NCBI GenBank assembly: GCA_020636315.1
Contig: JACJYA010000006.1
Span: 62,001 to 126,000 of the forward strand
Direction of reading: 5' to 3'
DNA length: 64,000 bases
Source: Lewinellaceae bacterium
Lineage (GTDB): Bacteria; Bacteroidota; Bacteroidia; Chitinophagales; Saprospiraceae
Position 1 is the stretch's first letter, and each line of letters opens with the position of its first letter. Of this stretch, positions 22,863-31,829 are shown in pieces. The notes under the pieces are model-generated. The model was not told the origin of the DNA. It did no database searches and saw nothing but the letters and a program-made list of their open reading frames with translations. The position numbers were made by a program, and so were the translations under genes.

Positions 22863-23561
22863 TTATTGCTGGCTGTTGGGAGGCTGTTCTGCCAACTGCC
22901 CATTTTCCAGGGAGAGTACCCGATCTGCCCGGTTGGCAAGTTGAAGGTCGTGGGTGACGATGATCAGGGCCACACCGCTCGTCTGGTTCAGCTCGAAGAG
23001 CAATTCGGCGAGCCGGGTGGAGTTTTCGCGGTCAAGAGCGCCGGTAGGCTCGTCGGCCAGCAGCAGGCCGGGCCCGTTAACCAGGGCGCGCACTACCGCG
23101 GCCCGTTGGCATTCACCACCGGAAAGTTCCGCCGGCTTCTGGTGGCGGCGCTCCCAGATACCTACCCTTTTCAGAAGTTCCTTCCCCCGGCGGGTGCTTT
23201 CTGCTTTCAACCGGGCATCCTTTAGAGGGGTGGAGGGCAACAGGATGTTTTCCAGCAGGGTGCACTGTGGAAAGAGGTGGTGCTGCTGAAAGACAAAGCC
23301 GATCTCCTGGTTGCGGAAGGCGGCCAGTTGCCGGTGGGAGAATTGGGTGACGTCGTCCCCCCGGTAAAGAACCCGGCCCTCGTCAGGGCTGTCCAACGTG
23401 CCAATGACGTTGAGCAGAGTGGTCTTTCCGGAGCCGGAAGGCCCTACGATGGCTACACTCTCCCCCTCAGCTACCTGAAGCGACAGGCCGGAGAAGATCT
23501 CCCGCCCCCCGCCTCCTGGCGAAGGGTAACTTTTGCTTATGTTTTCTACAGTTAAGAGCAT
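22863..23561 (-). CDS. ABC transporter ATP-binding protein (LolD/MacB-like)
   Basis: A 232-residue ATPase with Walker A GPSGSGKTT near residue 40, a Q-loop in FVFQQHHLFPQCT, the signature LSGGECQRAAVVRAL, Walker B LLLADEPTGALD and the H-loop VTHD. The residues are typical of the LolD/MacB/FtsE group that works with FtsX-type permeases, and its partner is the next gene. It starts 8 bp after the glycosyltransferase stop, so it belongs to the same transcript. Confidence 0.88.
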   Translation of the reverse strand: MLLTVENISKSYPSPGGGGREIFSGLSLQVAEGESVAIVGPSGSGKTTLLNVIGTLDSPDEGRVLYRGDDVTQFSHRQLAAFRNQEIGFVFQQHHLFPQCTLLENILLPSTPLKDARLKAESTRRGKELLKRVGIWERRHQKPAELSGGECQRAAVVRALVNGPGLLLADEPTGALDRENSTRLAELLFELNQTSGVALIIVTHDLQLANRADRVLSLENGQLAEQPPNSQQ

Positions 23562-23569
23562 TGGAGTCG

Positions 23570-24880
23570 TTATGAAAGAGTTTTCGCATTTTTTCTGCTG
23601 ATCACCTGCTCGTAGATGATGGCCATCTGCGCCGCCTTGTCATGGAGGTGAAAATGCCTGGTGATGGCTTCGCGGCCGTTGGCGCTCATTTGGCCGAGCC
23701 GACGGGAGTCGAACAAAGCCTCCTTCAGCGCCAGGGCCAGGCTTTCCTGGGTGTTGGGCTCATAAGTTATTCCCCCTCCGGAGGTGCAAATGATCTCCGG
23801 GAAGGCGCCCAGCTCCGGCTGTACTACCGGTATTCCCGAGGCGAGGGCTTCCAGCAGATACAGGCCAAAGGCCTCTCCTTTCCGAACGGGAACCGACATC
23901 ACGGACACTTTTCTGAAGAAGGCTTTCCGGCCCTCTCCCTCAAAATCTTCGTGGAAATCCACCCGATGAAGAATGCCTGCTTTTTTGAGCTTTCTCTTCT
24001 GGGCCTTAATAAAGCCGGCGTCATCCCGGGTAGATCCTCCGCTGAGGACCAGCCTGGTTTCCGCTGCTTCCGGATCGGTGGAGAGCCAGATGAAGGCATC
24101 TATCAGGATGTCCAGCCCGTTTTCGTGAGACATGCGGGAGAGAAAGCCGATATTTTTCGGTTTTTCCGGCGCAGGAATATACTCATATTCCCCGGGGTCA
24201 ACTCCCAGGTAAAGGGTGTGTAGTTTTTCAGCAGGCAGCCCCATTCGGCTCTTCATCAGCTGCGCATAATGGCTGCTGACCGCAATAAAGGCATCGACAT
24301 GGGCCGCTTTCCGGCTCATCAGGTTCCATACTTCTTCAGCGGCGTCGCTGTGCATGGCATTTACCCATACGTCTTCATCCTGTAGAGAGCAAACCACCGG
24401 CACATTCAGTTTTTCCCGGATCCGGTGGGCAAGCCCCAGCAACAGGGCATTGGATAAGTGGATGACATCCGGCCGGCAGTGTTCCCCGATCCAGTTGGCC
24501 AGTTGATCCAGCTCTTCCCCTTGTTGGCCATCCTCCCCCAGGAGCATGGATACGGTCATTTCCTCCAGGCCGGCAGCCCGGGTCGAACCAGCGAAACGGG
24601 AGGCGGCCTTCAGCGCCGGCCCGGAGTTTAGCAGGCGGCCGGCCCAGGCGGGCGCGTGGCGGAAGGCCGGCCAGAGCTGCTTCAGGTAAATGCTGATGGC
24701 TCCGTAAAATACCGGAACGCCCTCCAGGTCGTGCTCGTCGGCAAACAGGGGGAGGTACATGGGCACCTTGATGACCTCGTGCCGCAAGGCCCGCAGGGCG
24801 CTGACGTACTTACTGTCCCGCAAACAATTGCCGCAGTAGAAACTGCCGCCGGAGCCGGGTATGATGTGTATGATCTGCAT
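23570..24880 (-). CDS. GT4-family glycosyltransferase
   Basis: A 436-residue GT-B protein. The N-terminus has a Gly-rich loop with two cysteines (GSGGSFYCGNCLRD). The C-terminal half shows IGFLSRMSHENGLD, LVLSGGSTRDD and the donor-site EAFGLYLLEALASGIPVVQP with the E-x7-E spacing of GT4 enzymes. The sugar donor and acceptor cannot be told. It sits between a propeller gene (22 bp) and the ABC genes (8 bp), so it may modify a lipid or a periplasmic component handled by the transporter. Confidence 0.8.
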   Translation of the reverse strand: MQIIHIIPGSGGSFYCGNCLRDSKYVSALRALRHEVIKVPMYLPLFADEHDLEGVPVFYGAISIYLKQLWPAFRHAPAWAGRLLNSGPALKAASRFAGSTRAAGLEEMTVSMLLGEDGQQGEELDQLANWIGEHCRPDVIHLSNALLLGLAHRIREKLNVPVVCSLQDEDVWVNAMHSDAAEEVWNLMSRKAAHVDAFIAVSSHYAQLMKSRMGLPAEKLHTLYLGVDPGEYEYIPAPEKPKNIGFLSRMSHENGLDILIDAFIWLSTDPEAAETRLVLSGGSTRDDAGFIKAQKRKLKKAGILHRVDFHEDFEGEGRKAFFRKVSVMSVPVRKGEAFGLYLLEALASGIPVVQPELGAFPEIICTSGGGITYEPNTQESLALALKEALFDSRRLGQMSANGREAITRHFHLHDKAAQMAIIYEQVISRKNAKTLS

Positions 24881-24902
24881 CTGGTGATTAGGTTGTCTGT
24901 TT

Positions 24903-26027
24903 TTAGTTTCCGGTTTTTAGTTGGTCTCCGAAACAATAGAACTTCCCGTCACTGCCTCCGATGAAGAACCTGCCTGAGGCGCATGCGGGCGTCGCCGATA
25001 TGGGGACGCCCAGTTCATAGGACCACATTACCGTCCCATCCTCCAGGCTCAGGATCTCGACATCTCCCCGCATATTCACGGCCAGTACTTTTCCGCCGGC
25101 GATGACAGAAGAGGCATCGATCCGGCTGCCGGAGCGGTGGCGCCAGATTAGCTCGCCGGTTCGCTTGTCGATGCAGTAAATGTTCTTATCGCGGCTGCCG
25201 ATGACGATCCGGTTTCCCTGCAGAGAAGGGGAGGCAATGAAGGGGAGGTTGTACTCCGGGCCTTCGAATTGCCAATCGAGCTCCCCCGTTGCGATATCGA
25301 TACAGGAGAGGCGGCCGTCATAATCGCCAACATAGGCCTTGTTGCCCTCAACGGCAGCCGATCCGGCGATGTATGTGGCTACATCCACTTTTTTTTCAAG
25401 CATACCTGTTGGCATGTTTATGATGTGCAGAAACCCGTCGCAGCCGCCGAATACGGCTTTGTCGCTGATGATGGCGGCGGCGCTGTTGATGTAATTATCC
25501 GATTCGTATTTCCATTTCAGTTTACCCGTTTTCGCATCCAGACAGTGCAGGGAATAATCATAACTGCCCACGATGACCCGGGCCTCACTACCTTGTATCC
25601 ACCAATTGGGCGCCCCCATGATCTGGTTGTCCGTCTGGTAGCTCCACAATTCCCGGCCAGTGTAAAGGTCCAGGGCGAGGAGGGTGCCGTCCATGTTTCC
25701 GACGAAGACGGTTGCCTCAAAGATCAGGGCGGGGGCTTCGATGGCATTTTCGGTTTGAAGGCTCCACAGCTGCTTCCCCTCCATATTGACCCCATACAGG
25801 CATCCGTTTACTGACCCCACGACCAGAATGCCGTTGCACACCACCGGCGAAGCTTTGATGTCGTCTTCTGCCTGGAACGTCCAAAGCAGCCGGGGTTGGG
25901 CAGGGAGCCTGTCGGCAGTGACGCCCTGCAGTTGCTGTCCACCACGGAAGGATGGCCAGCAATCCTTAGTTTGGGCAAGGAGGCAGGAGGAAAGAAACAA
26001 ACCAAATATGGAAATAATGAGCTTCAT
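24903..26027 (-). CDS. secreted PQQ-like beta-propeller protein (fourth in operon)
   Basis: A 374-residue protein with a signal sequence MKLIISIFGLFLSSCLLAQ. LSSC could be a lipobox, though cleavage after LLAQ is also possible. Six or seven blades repeat the pattern AxDxxTGxxxW, for example LDLYTGRELWSY, LDAKTGKLKWKY, IDIATGELDWQF, IDKRTGELIWRH and LSLEDGTVMWSY, as in PQQ-type and BamB-like propellers. I see no methanol-dehydrogenase catalytic residues, so binding of PQQ is not shown. It probably acts in the periplasm. It is placed between the Fe-S/FAD gene and the glycosyltransferase on the same strand. Confidence 0.8.
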   Translation of the reverse strand: MKLIISIFGLFLSSCLLAQTKDCWPSFRGGQQLQGVTADRLPAQPRLLWTFQAEDDIKASPVVCNGILVVGSVNGCLYGVNMEGKQLWSLQTENAIEAPALIFEATVFVGNMDGTLLALDLYTGRELWSYQTDNQIMGAPNWWIQGSEARVIVGSYDYSLHCLDAKTGKLKWKYESDNYINSAAAIISDKAVFGGCDGFLHIINMPTGMLEKKVDVATYIAGSAAVEGNKAYVGDYDGRLSCIDIATGELDWQFEGPEYNLPFIASPSLQGNRIVIGSRDKNIYCIDKRTGELIWRHRSGSRIDASSVIAGGKVLAVNMRGDVEILSLEDGTVMWSYELGVPISATPACASGRFFIGGSDGKFYCFGDQLKTGN

Positions 26028-26063
26028 CTATATAAAAAATTTACGCTTATTACTCCAATAGTG

Positions 26064-27644
26064 CTATAGCCGCCGATCCGGAGGGTCGGGGCTGCGAAGG
26101 GCCAGCGCTCCGGTCGGGCAGGCCCGGACAACTTCTTCGGCAATATCGTCGAGGCCCGTACTGAGCGTTTCATGGAACGGGGTGCCAATCTCTATGTCGA
26201 AACCTCTGCCGATGAAGGCCATGCCATAGGTTTCGCGGTGTTTTTCCGTCAGGCGGACGCAGATCCCGCATTTCACACACTTCTCCGGTTCGTAAAGAGC
26301 TGCTCCGTTTTCGATAACCTTTTTGACGGCTTTCCTTTCCGCCCCTCCGAACCGCTTCTGATCAGCCCGGTACGCATCGGCGTAGATGCGGAGTTTGCAG
26401 GTGTCAATTTTCCGGCAGTCGCAATGGATGCAGCGGGCGGCTTCCTCCAGCACTTCTTCCAGCTTCAGCCCCTCCGACAGGCCGTATATCGGCTCAACCC
26501 GATGGTGATCGTTGGATTCTTTAAGGAATTCCTGCACTTCTTCCGGAAGGATGCGCCCGAAGCGGGAGTTGAAAATACCGGGCTCCCCTTTCACCTCCTC
26601 ATCCTTCAGGTACTGGAGGAGGCAGTAGGAAGCCTCCTTTCCATGCCCTACCGACTTTACGGCCATTCTCATCGGCTTGAGAACGGCCCCAATGGCAAAA
26701 ACGCCGGGCAGGTTGGTTTCGTAAGTACTTCGGTTGGCCTGTATCCCCTGTTTGTAGGTTTCTAGGCCCCATTCCCTCAGGGGTTCTTCCAGAGGGCCGG
26801 TGGCGATAACCACCGCGTTATAACTTTCCTTTAGCCGGAGGAAGGCATCTTTATCGATGGCCTCTCCCATCCTGAAGCGGACGCCGGTTTTTTCAATGAA
26901 GGAGATTTCCCGATCGAGAACTTCTTTGGGCAGGATGGCTTCGTCGATGGCCTGCAGCTGGCCTCCGGCGACGGGCGCCTTGTCGAAGATGGTGCACTGC
27001 ACGCCTCTGAGCTGAGTGTGGTAGGCCGCCGCCAACCCTGCCGGCCCGGAGCCTATGATAGCCACTTTCCGGCCTTGCAAAGCGGGTTCTACCTGTTCGG
27101 GCAGGCTGGGTTCGTACAGGCCGGAGTCTGCCGCATACCGCTTCAGCAGGCAGATGGATACGGGCTCGTCGATATCTTTTCTCCGGCAGATCTTTTCACA
27201 GGGCGCCGAGCAGATCCTGCCCAGTACGCCAGGCAGGGCAATATCTTTCATGACTACCTCCAGGGCTTCGTCGGCCTTCCCGTTCTGTAGCAGCCGGTTC
27301 ATCAACGGTATGTTCATGTGGGCAGGGCAGGCCTTGGTGCAGGGCGCTTCGCAGTCGCCGACATGGTCGCTGAGCAGCAATTCAAGGCCGGTTTTCCGGG
27401 CTTCGAAGATCTCTTCATCGTCTGTAATGATGTCCATTTCCGGCTCCACCCTAAGCGAACAGGAAGGGATCAGTGCTCCGGTGCGGGCGTCTTTCACCAG
27501 GCACAACATGCACGAGGTGTAATGCTCCAGCCCCTCGTAATAGCAGAGGTGGGGGATGTCGTACCCCAACGCCTGCAGGGCCGGGAGCAGGTAGGCGCCT
27601 CCGGCAACTTCAACTTCCTTATGGTTCACTTTAAATCGGATCAT
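26064..27644 (-). CDS. Fe-S/FAD oxidoreductase: 2Fe-2S domain plus GltD-like FAD domain lacking the NAD(P) domain
   Basis: A 526-residue cytoplasmic protein. Residues 1-75 are a NuoG/HoxU-like 2Fe-2S domain with Cys34, Cys45, Cys48 and Cys62 (Cx10Cx2Cx13C). Cysteine pairs at about 98-150 (CEAPCTKACP; CSAPCEKICRR) match the Fe-S region of glutamate synthase small subunit. The FAD motif is VAIIGSGPAGLAAA (about 192-206). After NAVVIATG the sequence passes almost directly to TNLPGVFAIGAV, so the second Rossmann domain that normally binds NAD(P)H in GltD is missing. C-terminal cysteines include CIHCDCRKIDTC and CVKCGICV. It starts 6 bp after the NuoE-NuoF stop and probably exchanges electrons with that protein through iron-sulfur clusters. 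Confidence 0.8.
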   Translation of the reverse strand: MIRFKVNHKEVEVAGGAYLLPALQALGYDIPHLCYYEGLEHYTSCMLCLVKDARTGALIPSCSLRVEPEMDIITDDEEIFEARKTGLELLLSDHVGDCEAPCTKACPAHMNIPLMNRLLQNGKADEALEVVMKDIALPGVLGRICSAPCEKICRRKDIDEPVSICLLKRYAADSGLYEPSLPEQVEPALQGRKVAIIGSGPAGLAAAYHTQLRGVQCTIFDKAPVAGGQLQAIDEAILPKEVLDREISFIEKTGVRFRMGEAIDKDAFLRLKESYNAVVIATGPLEEPLREWGLETYKQGIQANRSTYETNLPGVFAIGAVLKPMRMAVKSVGHGKEASYCLLQYLKDEEVKGEPGIFNSRFGRILPEEVQEFLKESNDHHRVEPIYGLSEGLKLEEVLEEAARCIHCDCRKIDTCKLRIYADAYRADQKRFGGAERKAVKKVIENGAALYEPEKCVKCGICVRLTEKHRETYGMAFIGRGFDIEIGTPFHETLSTGLDDIAEEVVRACPTGALALRSPDPPDRRL

Positions 27645-27650
27645 AGCTTT

Positions 27651-29990
27651 TCATTGAACATCGACGGCCTCGTAGGGGCAAACCTCGAGGCAATTATTAC
27701 AGCGGATGCACAGCTCCATGTCTATCTCGTGTTTTTCGTGGGGGCGGAACGCGATGGCTTCCACCGGGCATTTCTGGGCGCAGATGGTGCACCCGATACA
27801 TTTTTTATTGATGGAATAGGTGATCAGCTCCTTGCATTTGCCGGCGGGGCACTTGCCATTGATGTGTGCTTCGTATTCGTGGCGGAAGTGTTTCAGTGTG
27901 GTCGTCACCGGGTTGGGGGCGGTTTTGCCCAGCCCGCAGAGGCTGCCCTTGCTGGTCCAGCCGGCGAGCATTTCCATCTCTTCCAGGTCTTTTACCTTTC
28001 CCTTGCCGGAACAGATCCGGTCCAGGATCTCCGTCATTCTGCGGGTGCCGATGCGGCAGAAGGTGCACTTCCCACAGGACTCATTCTGGGTGAAAGACAA
28101 AAAATATCTGGCAATATCCACCATGCAATCGCTGTCGTCGAGGACGACCAGCCCTCCCGACCCCATCATGGCGCCGGCCTCCCTGAGCGACTCGAAATCG
28201 ATGGGGATGTCAGCCAGGCTGGCCGGCAGGCAGCCACCGGAAGGGCCTCCGATCTGTACGGCTTTGAACTGCCGCCCGTTGGGGATGCCGCTGCCGATCT
28301 CTTCTACGATCTGGCGGATGGTGGCGCCCATGGGCACTTCGATGAGGCCGCCCCGGTTGACCTTGCCGGTGAGGGAAAACACCTTGGCTCCCTTGCTGCC
28401 CTCGGTCCCTATGGCACTGAAACGGCCCGCTCCGTTCTTCAGTATAAAGGGGATCTGGGCGAACGTCTCGGTATTATTGACCAGTGTCGGCTGTCCCCAA
28501 AGGCCTTCCTCCACCGGATAGGGCGGGCGGATGCGCGGGAACCCCCGGCCACCCTCAATGGAGTTGATCAGCGCCGTTTCTTCGCCGCAGACGAAAGCCC
28601 CTGCCCCTTCATAGACCTGTAGGCGGCAGCTGAAATCCGTTCCCAGAATACGTTCTCCCACCAGCCCGCGTTCCCGGCAGACATTCAGGGCCTGTCGGAT
28701 ACTTGCCGCTGCTTCCGGGTATTCTGCCCGGATGTAGAAATACCCTTCCGAGGCTCCGGTGGCGTAAGCTCCGATGAGCATACCCTCGATGACGCGGTAG
28801 GGGTAGGACTCCAGCAGCATGCGGTCCATAAAGGCGCCGGGGTCGCCTTCGTCCCCGTTGCAGATGATGTATTTGGGGCTCTTTGCTTGAGCGGCGAGCA
28901 TCTCCCATTTCTTTCCCGTGGGGAATCCGGCGCCGCCCCGCCCCCGCATGCCGCTATTCTTCACTTCCTCTACAACGGCTGTCGGCGCCATCGTTTCCAG
29001 GCACTTTCTGAGCGCTTCAAAGCCGCCCCGGCTGAGGTACTCTTCGATGTCGGCCGGGTCGATGCTGCCCCGGAATTCCGTAGCGATGGGTACCTGCTGC
29101 CCCAGGAAGGAAGCCACCTGTTTGTCTTTGGCATCGAGTGCGTTGATCCTCATGCCATTGCCGTCGGCTTCATCCTGGAAGTATGAAGCTGCCTTGAGCA
29201 CATTAATCCTAAATCGGTCGATCAGCCGGCGGGGCCGGAAATGCCGTTCCAGGATGTGCCGCACATCTTCGGCCTGTACCTGAGCGTAAAAGTGCGGAGG
29301 CTGTCCTTCGGGAGCCACTTCCACGACCGGCACCTGGCTGCACATGCCCACGCAGCTGACCGGTTTGAACCGGACGTTGAGGCGCTCTTCGGCCAGCACC
29401 TTCTCTACAGCCTGTTTCACCGCTGCCGTACCGCTGGCCGCGCAGCAGGAGTCCAGCGTGATCCTTACTTCTCCTTCCGGGCGTTCCACCGGCTTCCGGG
29501 CCGGCCGTTCCTTTTGCTGCCGGCTCAATTTTGCGAAGTCGGCCAACAGTTTTTCCGCCTTGCTGGAGTTCAGGTGGGGATAGGTAATGCTGTCGGCCTG
29601 CACCACGGGCGCCAGCGCACAGCAGCCCAGGCAATGCACCTTTTCCAGGGTGTAGGTGCCCGTTTGGTCGGTATGTTCCCCTTCTTTCAGGTCAAGTTTG
29701 CGGCTGAGGGCGTCATAAACCAGGCCCGCCCCTTTGACGTGGCAGGCTGTGCCGTCGCACACCTTGATGATGTGCTTACCGGCTTCGAATAAGCGGAACT
29801 GAGAATAGAAACTCGCCACACTGACGATCTGTTGGGGGGTGATCTGCGTGTGCTCGCAGACCCGCCGGAGCGCCTCTTCGGGAAGATAGTTGTATTTGTT
29901 CTGTATAGCCTGAAGAATAGGTATGACAAAACGCTTGTCCGTGCCTTCCCGAGCAATGATCTCATCTATGTCGCGATAGTCTATTTTCAT
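27651..29990 (-). CDS. NuoE-NuoF fusion NADH-oxidising flavoprotein with extra 2Fe-2S and two C-terminal 4Fe-4S clusters
   Basis: A 779-residue fusion. Residues 1-155 are NuoE-like with Cys78, Cys83, Cys120 and Cys124. About 170-255 is a second thioredoxin-like 2Fe-2S domain (SCCAASGT and CVGMC). About 260-690 is NuoF: GRGGAGFPTGKKW and CNGDEGDPGAF (FMN/NADH site), GAGAFVCGEETALINSIEG, and ESCGKCTFCRIGTRR with a later Cys for the 4Fe-4S cluster. The last 60 residues hold two ferredoxin motifs, CIGCTICAQKCP and CIRCNNCLEVCP. This is the layout of HydB/HndC-type subunits of multimeric hydrogenases and formate dehydrogenases, but no such catalytic subunit lies in the operon. It should oxidise or reduce NAD(H) in the cytoplasm. 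Confidence 0.85.
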   Translation of the reverse strand: MKIDYRDIDEIIAREGTDKRFVIPILQAIQNKYNYLPEEALRRVCEHTQITPQQIVSVASFYSQFRLFEAGKHIIKVCDGTACHVKGAGLVYDALSRKLDLKEGEHTDQTGTYTLEKVHCLGCCALAPVVQADSITYPHLNSSKAEKLLADFAKLSRQQKERPARKPVERPEGEVRITLDSCCAASGTAAVKQAVEKVLAEERLNVRFKPVSCVGMCSQVPVVEVAPEGQPPHFYAQVQAEDVRHILERHFRPRRLIDRFRINVLKAASYFQDEADGNGMRINALDAKDKQVASFLGQQVPIATEFRGSIDPADIEEYLSRGGFEALRKCLETMAPTAVVEEVKNSGMRGRGGAGFPTGKKWEMLAAQAKSPKYIICNGDEGDPGAFMDRMLLESYPYRVIEGMLIGAYATGASEGYFYIRAEYPEAAASIRQALNVCRERGLVGERILGTDFSCRLQVYEGAGAFVCGEETALINSIEGGRGFPRIRPPYPVEEGLWGQPTLVNNTETFAQIPFILKNGAGRFSAIGTEGSKGAKVFSLTGKVNRGGLIEVPMGATIRQIVEEIGSGIPNGRQFKAVQIGGPSGGCLPASLADIPIDFESLREAGAMMGSGGLVVLDDSDCMVDIARYFLSFTQNESCGKCTFCRIGTRRMTEILDRICSGKGKVKDLEEMEMLAGWTSKGSLCGLGKTAPNPVTTTLKHFRHEYEAHINGKCPAGKCKELITYSINKKCIGCTICAQKCPVEAIAFRPHEKHEIDMELCIRCNNCLEVCPYEAVDVQ

Positions 29991-29996
29991 ACATGC

Positions 29997-31829
29997 TCAG
30001 TTTCCTATGCAGTACAGGTGTTTTTCTCCGCGCAGGTAGATCCTGCTGTTGGCAAAGGCCGGGGTAGCAACTGTCCTTTCTCCCAACGGAGGCTCATTGA
30101 CCAGTTGCATTTCTTTGTCATGGCGCAGAATGTGCATGACACCTTCCCGGTTAAGGGCATACACCCTTCCGTCGGCGATCACCGGGGAAGCATAGAATCC
30201 TGAGTCGGACTCAAACTCCCATAGTTTATCACCTTTCGTTGCATCGTAGCAGGCCAGTACTCCGTAGCTGGTGGCGATGTATAATAAACCGTCAGCCACT
30301 GCCGGGCTGGCCACCTCGGGAAGGTACTCATTCGTTTCCCAGGCGATCGTTCCGCCGCCTTCGGGGCGGATGGCTACCAGCCGGGCGTATTCGTTGGCGG
30401 CAAACACCAGCCCGTTGCCGAAGGCCGGCGAGGGGCCTACCTCACCCATCATGCAATCGACGCACCACCGTTCTGCTCCGCTATCGGTATCGTAGCCGCA
30501 CACCAGCGGGTCTGCCGACAATATGAGCTGGTATTTTCCGCCGATGGGCGCCAGTATGGGGGAGGCCCAGGATATCTTCACGTTGCGCTGGGTTTCCCAG
30601 AGGGTTTTTCCGGAACTACAGTCCAGCGCCATCACCCGGCACCCCTTGTTGGTGTCATATTGTACAAAGAGTTTCCCCTGCCACGTTTGCAGGGAAGAGG
30701 AATGGCCGTAGTGGTTGTCGGGTACGCCCAGGTTTCTCGACCACACTGTTTCGCCCGACATGTCCAGGCCAGCAACATCGCCGGTGGCGAATATGGCATA
30801 TACCTGAAGGCCATCGGTGGCGAGGGTGGGTGCTGACAACCCGGTGTCGTCCGTCGTTTTCGGAGGTGCCGGGGGAGAGCCGGGAATGTTTTCTACGGCC
30901 TTCTGCCACAACAGGGCTCCCGAATGCCGGTTGTAGCAAAATACCAGCTGGCTACTCTTGCTGGCCGCGGCCAGGAACAGTTGATTGCCCCAGATGACGG
31001 GCGAATTGTTGCCTTTTCCGGTGAGCGTTGTTTTCCAGAGGATGTTTTGGCCTTCCGGCCCGTTCCATTCCGTCGGTATGTTTTTCTGATAGGCAATGCC
31101 ATTGCCGAAAGGCCCCCTGAATGAGCCGTATTGTTGCCGCACCACCGCTGCTTCCGGGTAGCTGGCCGTTTTGGGGAGGGCGGCCTCCTCATTTGCTGCA
31201 GGTTCGATCTCAGTGGGCGCTGCTTCAGCCAGGGAGGAATCTGCTTCCACAACAGGAGCAGCCTGCGGTGAGGAGCCCTCGGTCCCGGCGTAGGCGACTT
31301 CAATGATTTCGATCTCCTCGCTGGGGGCAGCTTGTGGGGGTGAGCTTATCGCCTCAAACTGTTCGAGGTGGCTTTGGGTGAAGAAAGAAGCGGCCAGCGC
31401 CAGCAGGGCCAGTGTTGCGCCACCGGTCAATACTCCCCTTTGGCCGAGCTTTCCGGCCAGGGAAACATCCGGTTCCTCCTCTTCCGGCATCTCGATGCTG
31501 GCCGTCAGGTTGTTCAGCGCATTCAGGGAGATACCGAAAATGAGGGCGCCGATCAGCAGCAGAATAGCCCCGGTATTGAGTTGCCACTGGGTATTGAAAA
31601 ACGCTTTTCGGGCGAGCAGGTCCAGGTTCCTGATTTCGACCTTCAGCGCCTCGTTGTCTGGTTCAGCCTCCAGGCGCTCGAGCAGGGCTTCCATGGCAGC
31701 ATTTTCCAGCGGGCCGGCGCGGTTGGCCTGCAGGTAGTTGAGCAGCAGCAACAGGGAAATGAAGGTGCAGGCGATGGCGGAGCCAACGGCCAGCCTGGAG
31801 AATAGTAGTATTTTCTGGCCTCTGTTCAT
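29997..31829 (-). CDS. membrane-anchored PQQ-like beta-propeller protein (third in operon)
   Basis: The start MNRGQKILLFSRL is chosen because its ATG overlaps the upstream gene's stop by four bases (ATGA); the longer frame would overlap by 46 bp. The 610-residue protein has three hydrophobic segments, about residues 10-30, 80-100 (TGAILLLIGALIFGISL) and 135-155, an acidic Ala/Pro/Glu-rich linker at about 175-230, then a propeller of about 380 residues that starts YGSFRGPFGNGIAY and repeats units such as YNRHSGALLWQK, LDCSSGKTLWET and YDATKGDKLWEF. The propeller is therefore held to the membrane by its N-terminus, probably on the periplasmic side. It ends 6 bp before the NuoE-NuoF gene. Confidence 0.8.
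   Translation of the reverse strand: MNRGQKILLFSRLAVGSAIACTFISLLLLLNYLQANRAGPLENAAMEALLERLEAEPDNEALKVEIRNLDLLARKAFFNTQWQLNTGAILLLIGALIFGISLNALNNLTASIEMPEEEEPDVSLAGKLGQRGVLTGGATLALLALAASFFTQSHLEQFEAISSPPQAAPSEEIEIIEVAYAGTEGSSPQAAPVVEADSSLAEAAPTEIEPAANEEAALPKTASYPEAAVVRQQYGSFRGPFGNGIAYQKNIPTEWNGPEGQNILWKTTLTGKGNNSPVIWGNQLFLAAASKSSQLVFCYNRHSGALLWQKAVENIPGSPPAPPKTTDDTGLSAPTLATDGLQVYAIFATGDVAGLDMSGETVWSRNLGVPDNHYGHSSSLQTWQGKLFVQYDTNKGCRVMALDCSSGKTLWETQRNVKISWASPILAPIGGKYQLILSADPLVCGYDTDSGAERWCVDCMMGEVGPSPAFGNGLVFAANEYARLVAIRPEGGGTIAWETNEYLPEVASPAVADGLLYIATSYGVLACYDATKGDKLWEFESDSGFYASPVIADGRVYALNREGVMHILRHDKEMQLVNEPPLGERTVATPAFANSRIYLRGEKHLYCIGN

Noticed and set aside
27651..29990. part of respiratory complex I
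   Set aside because: The NuoE-NuoF fusion carries extra clusters, and no NuoG, B, C, D or membrane subunits are nearby; the layout is that of soluble NADH modules.
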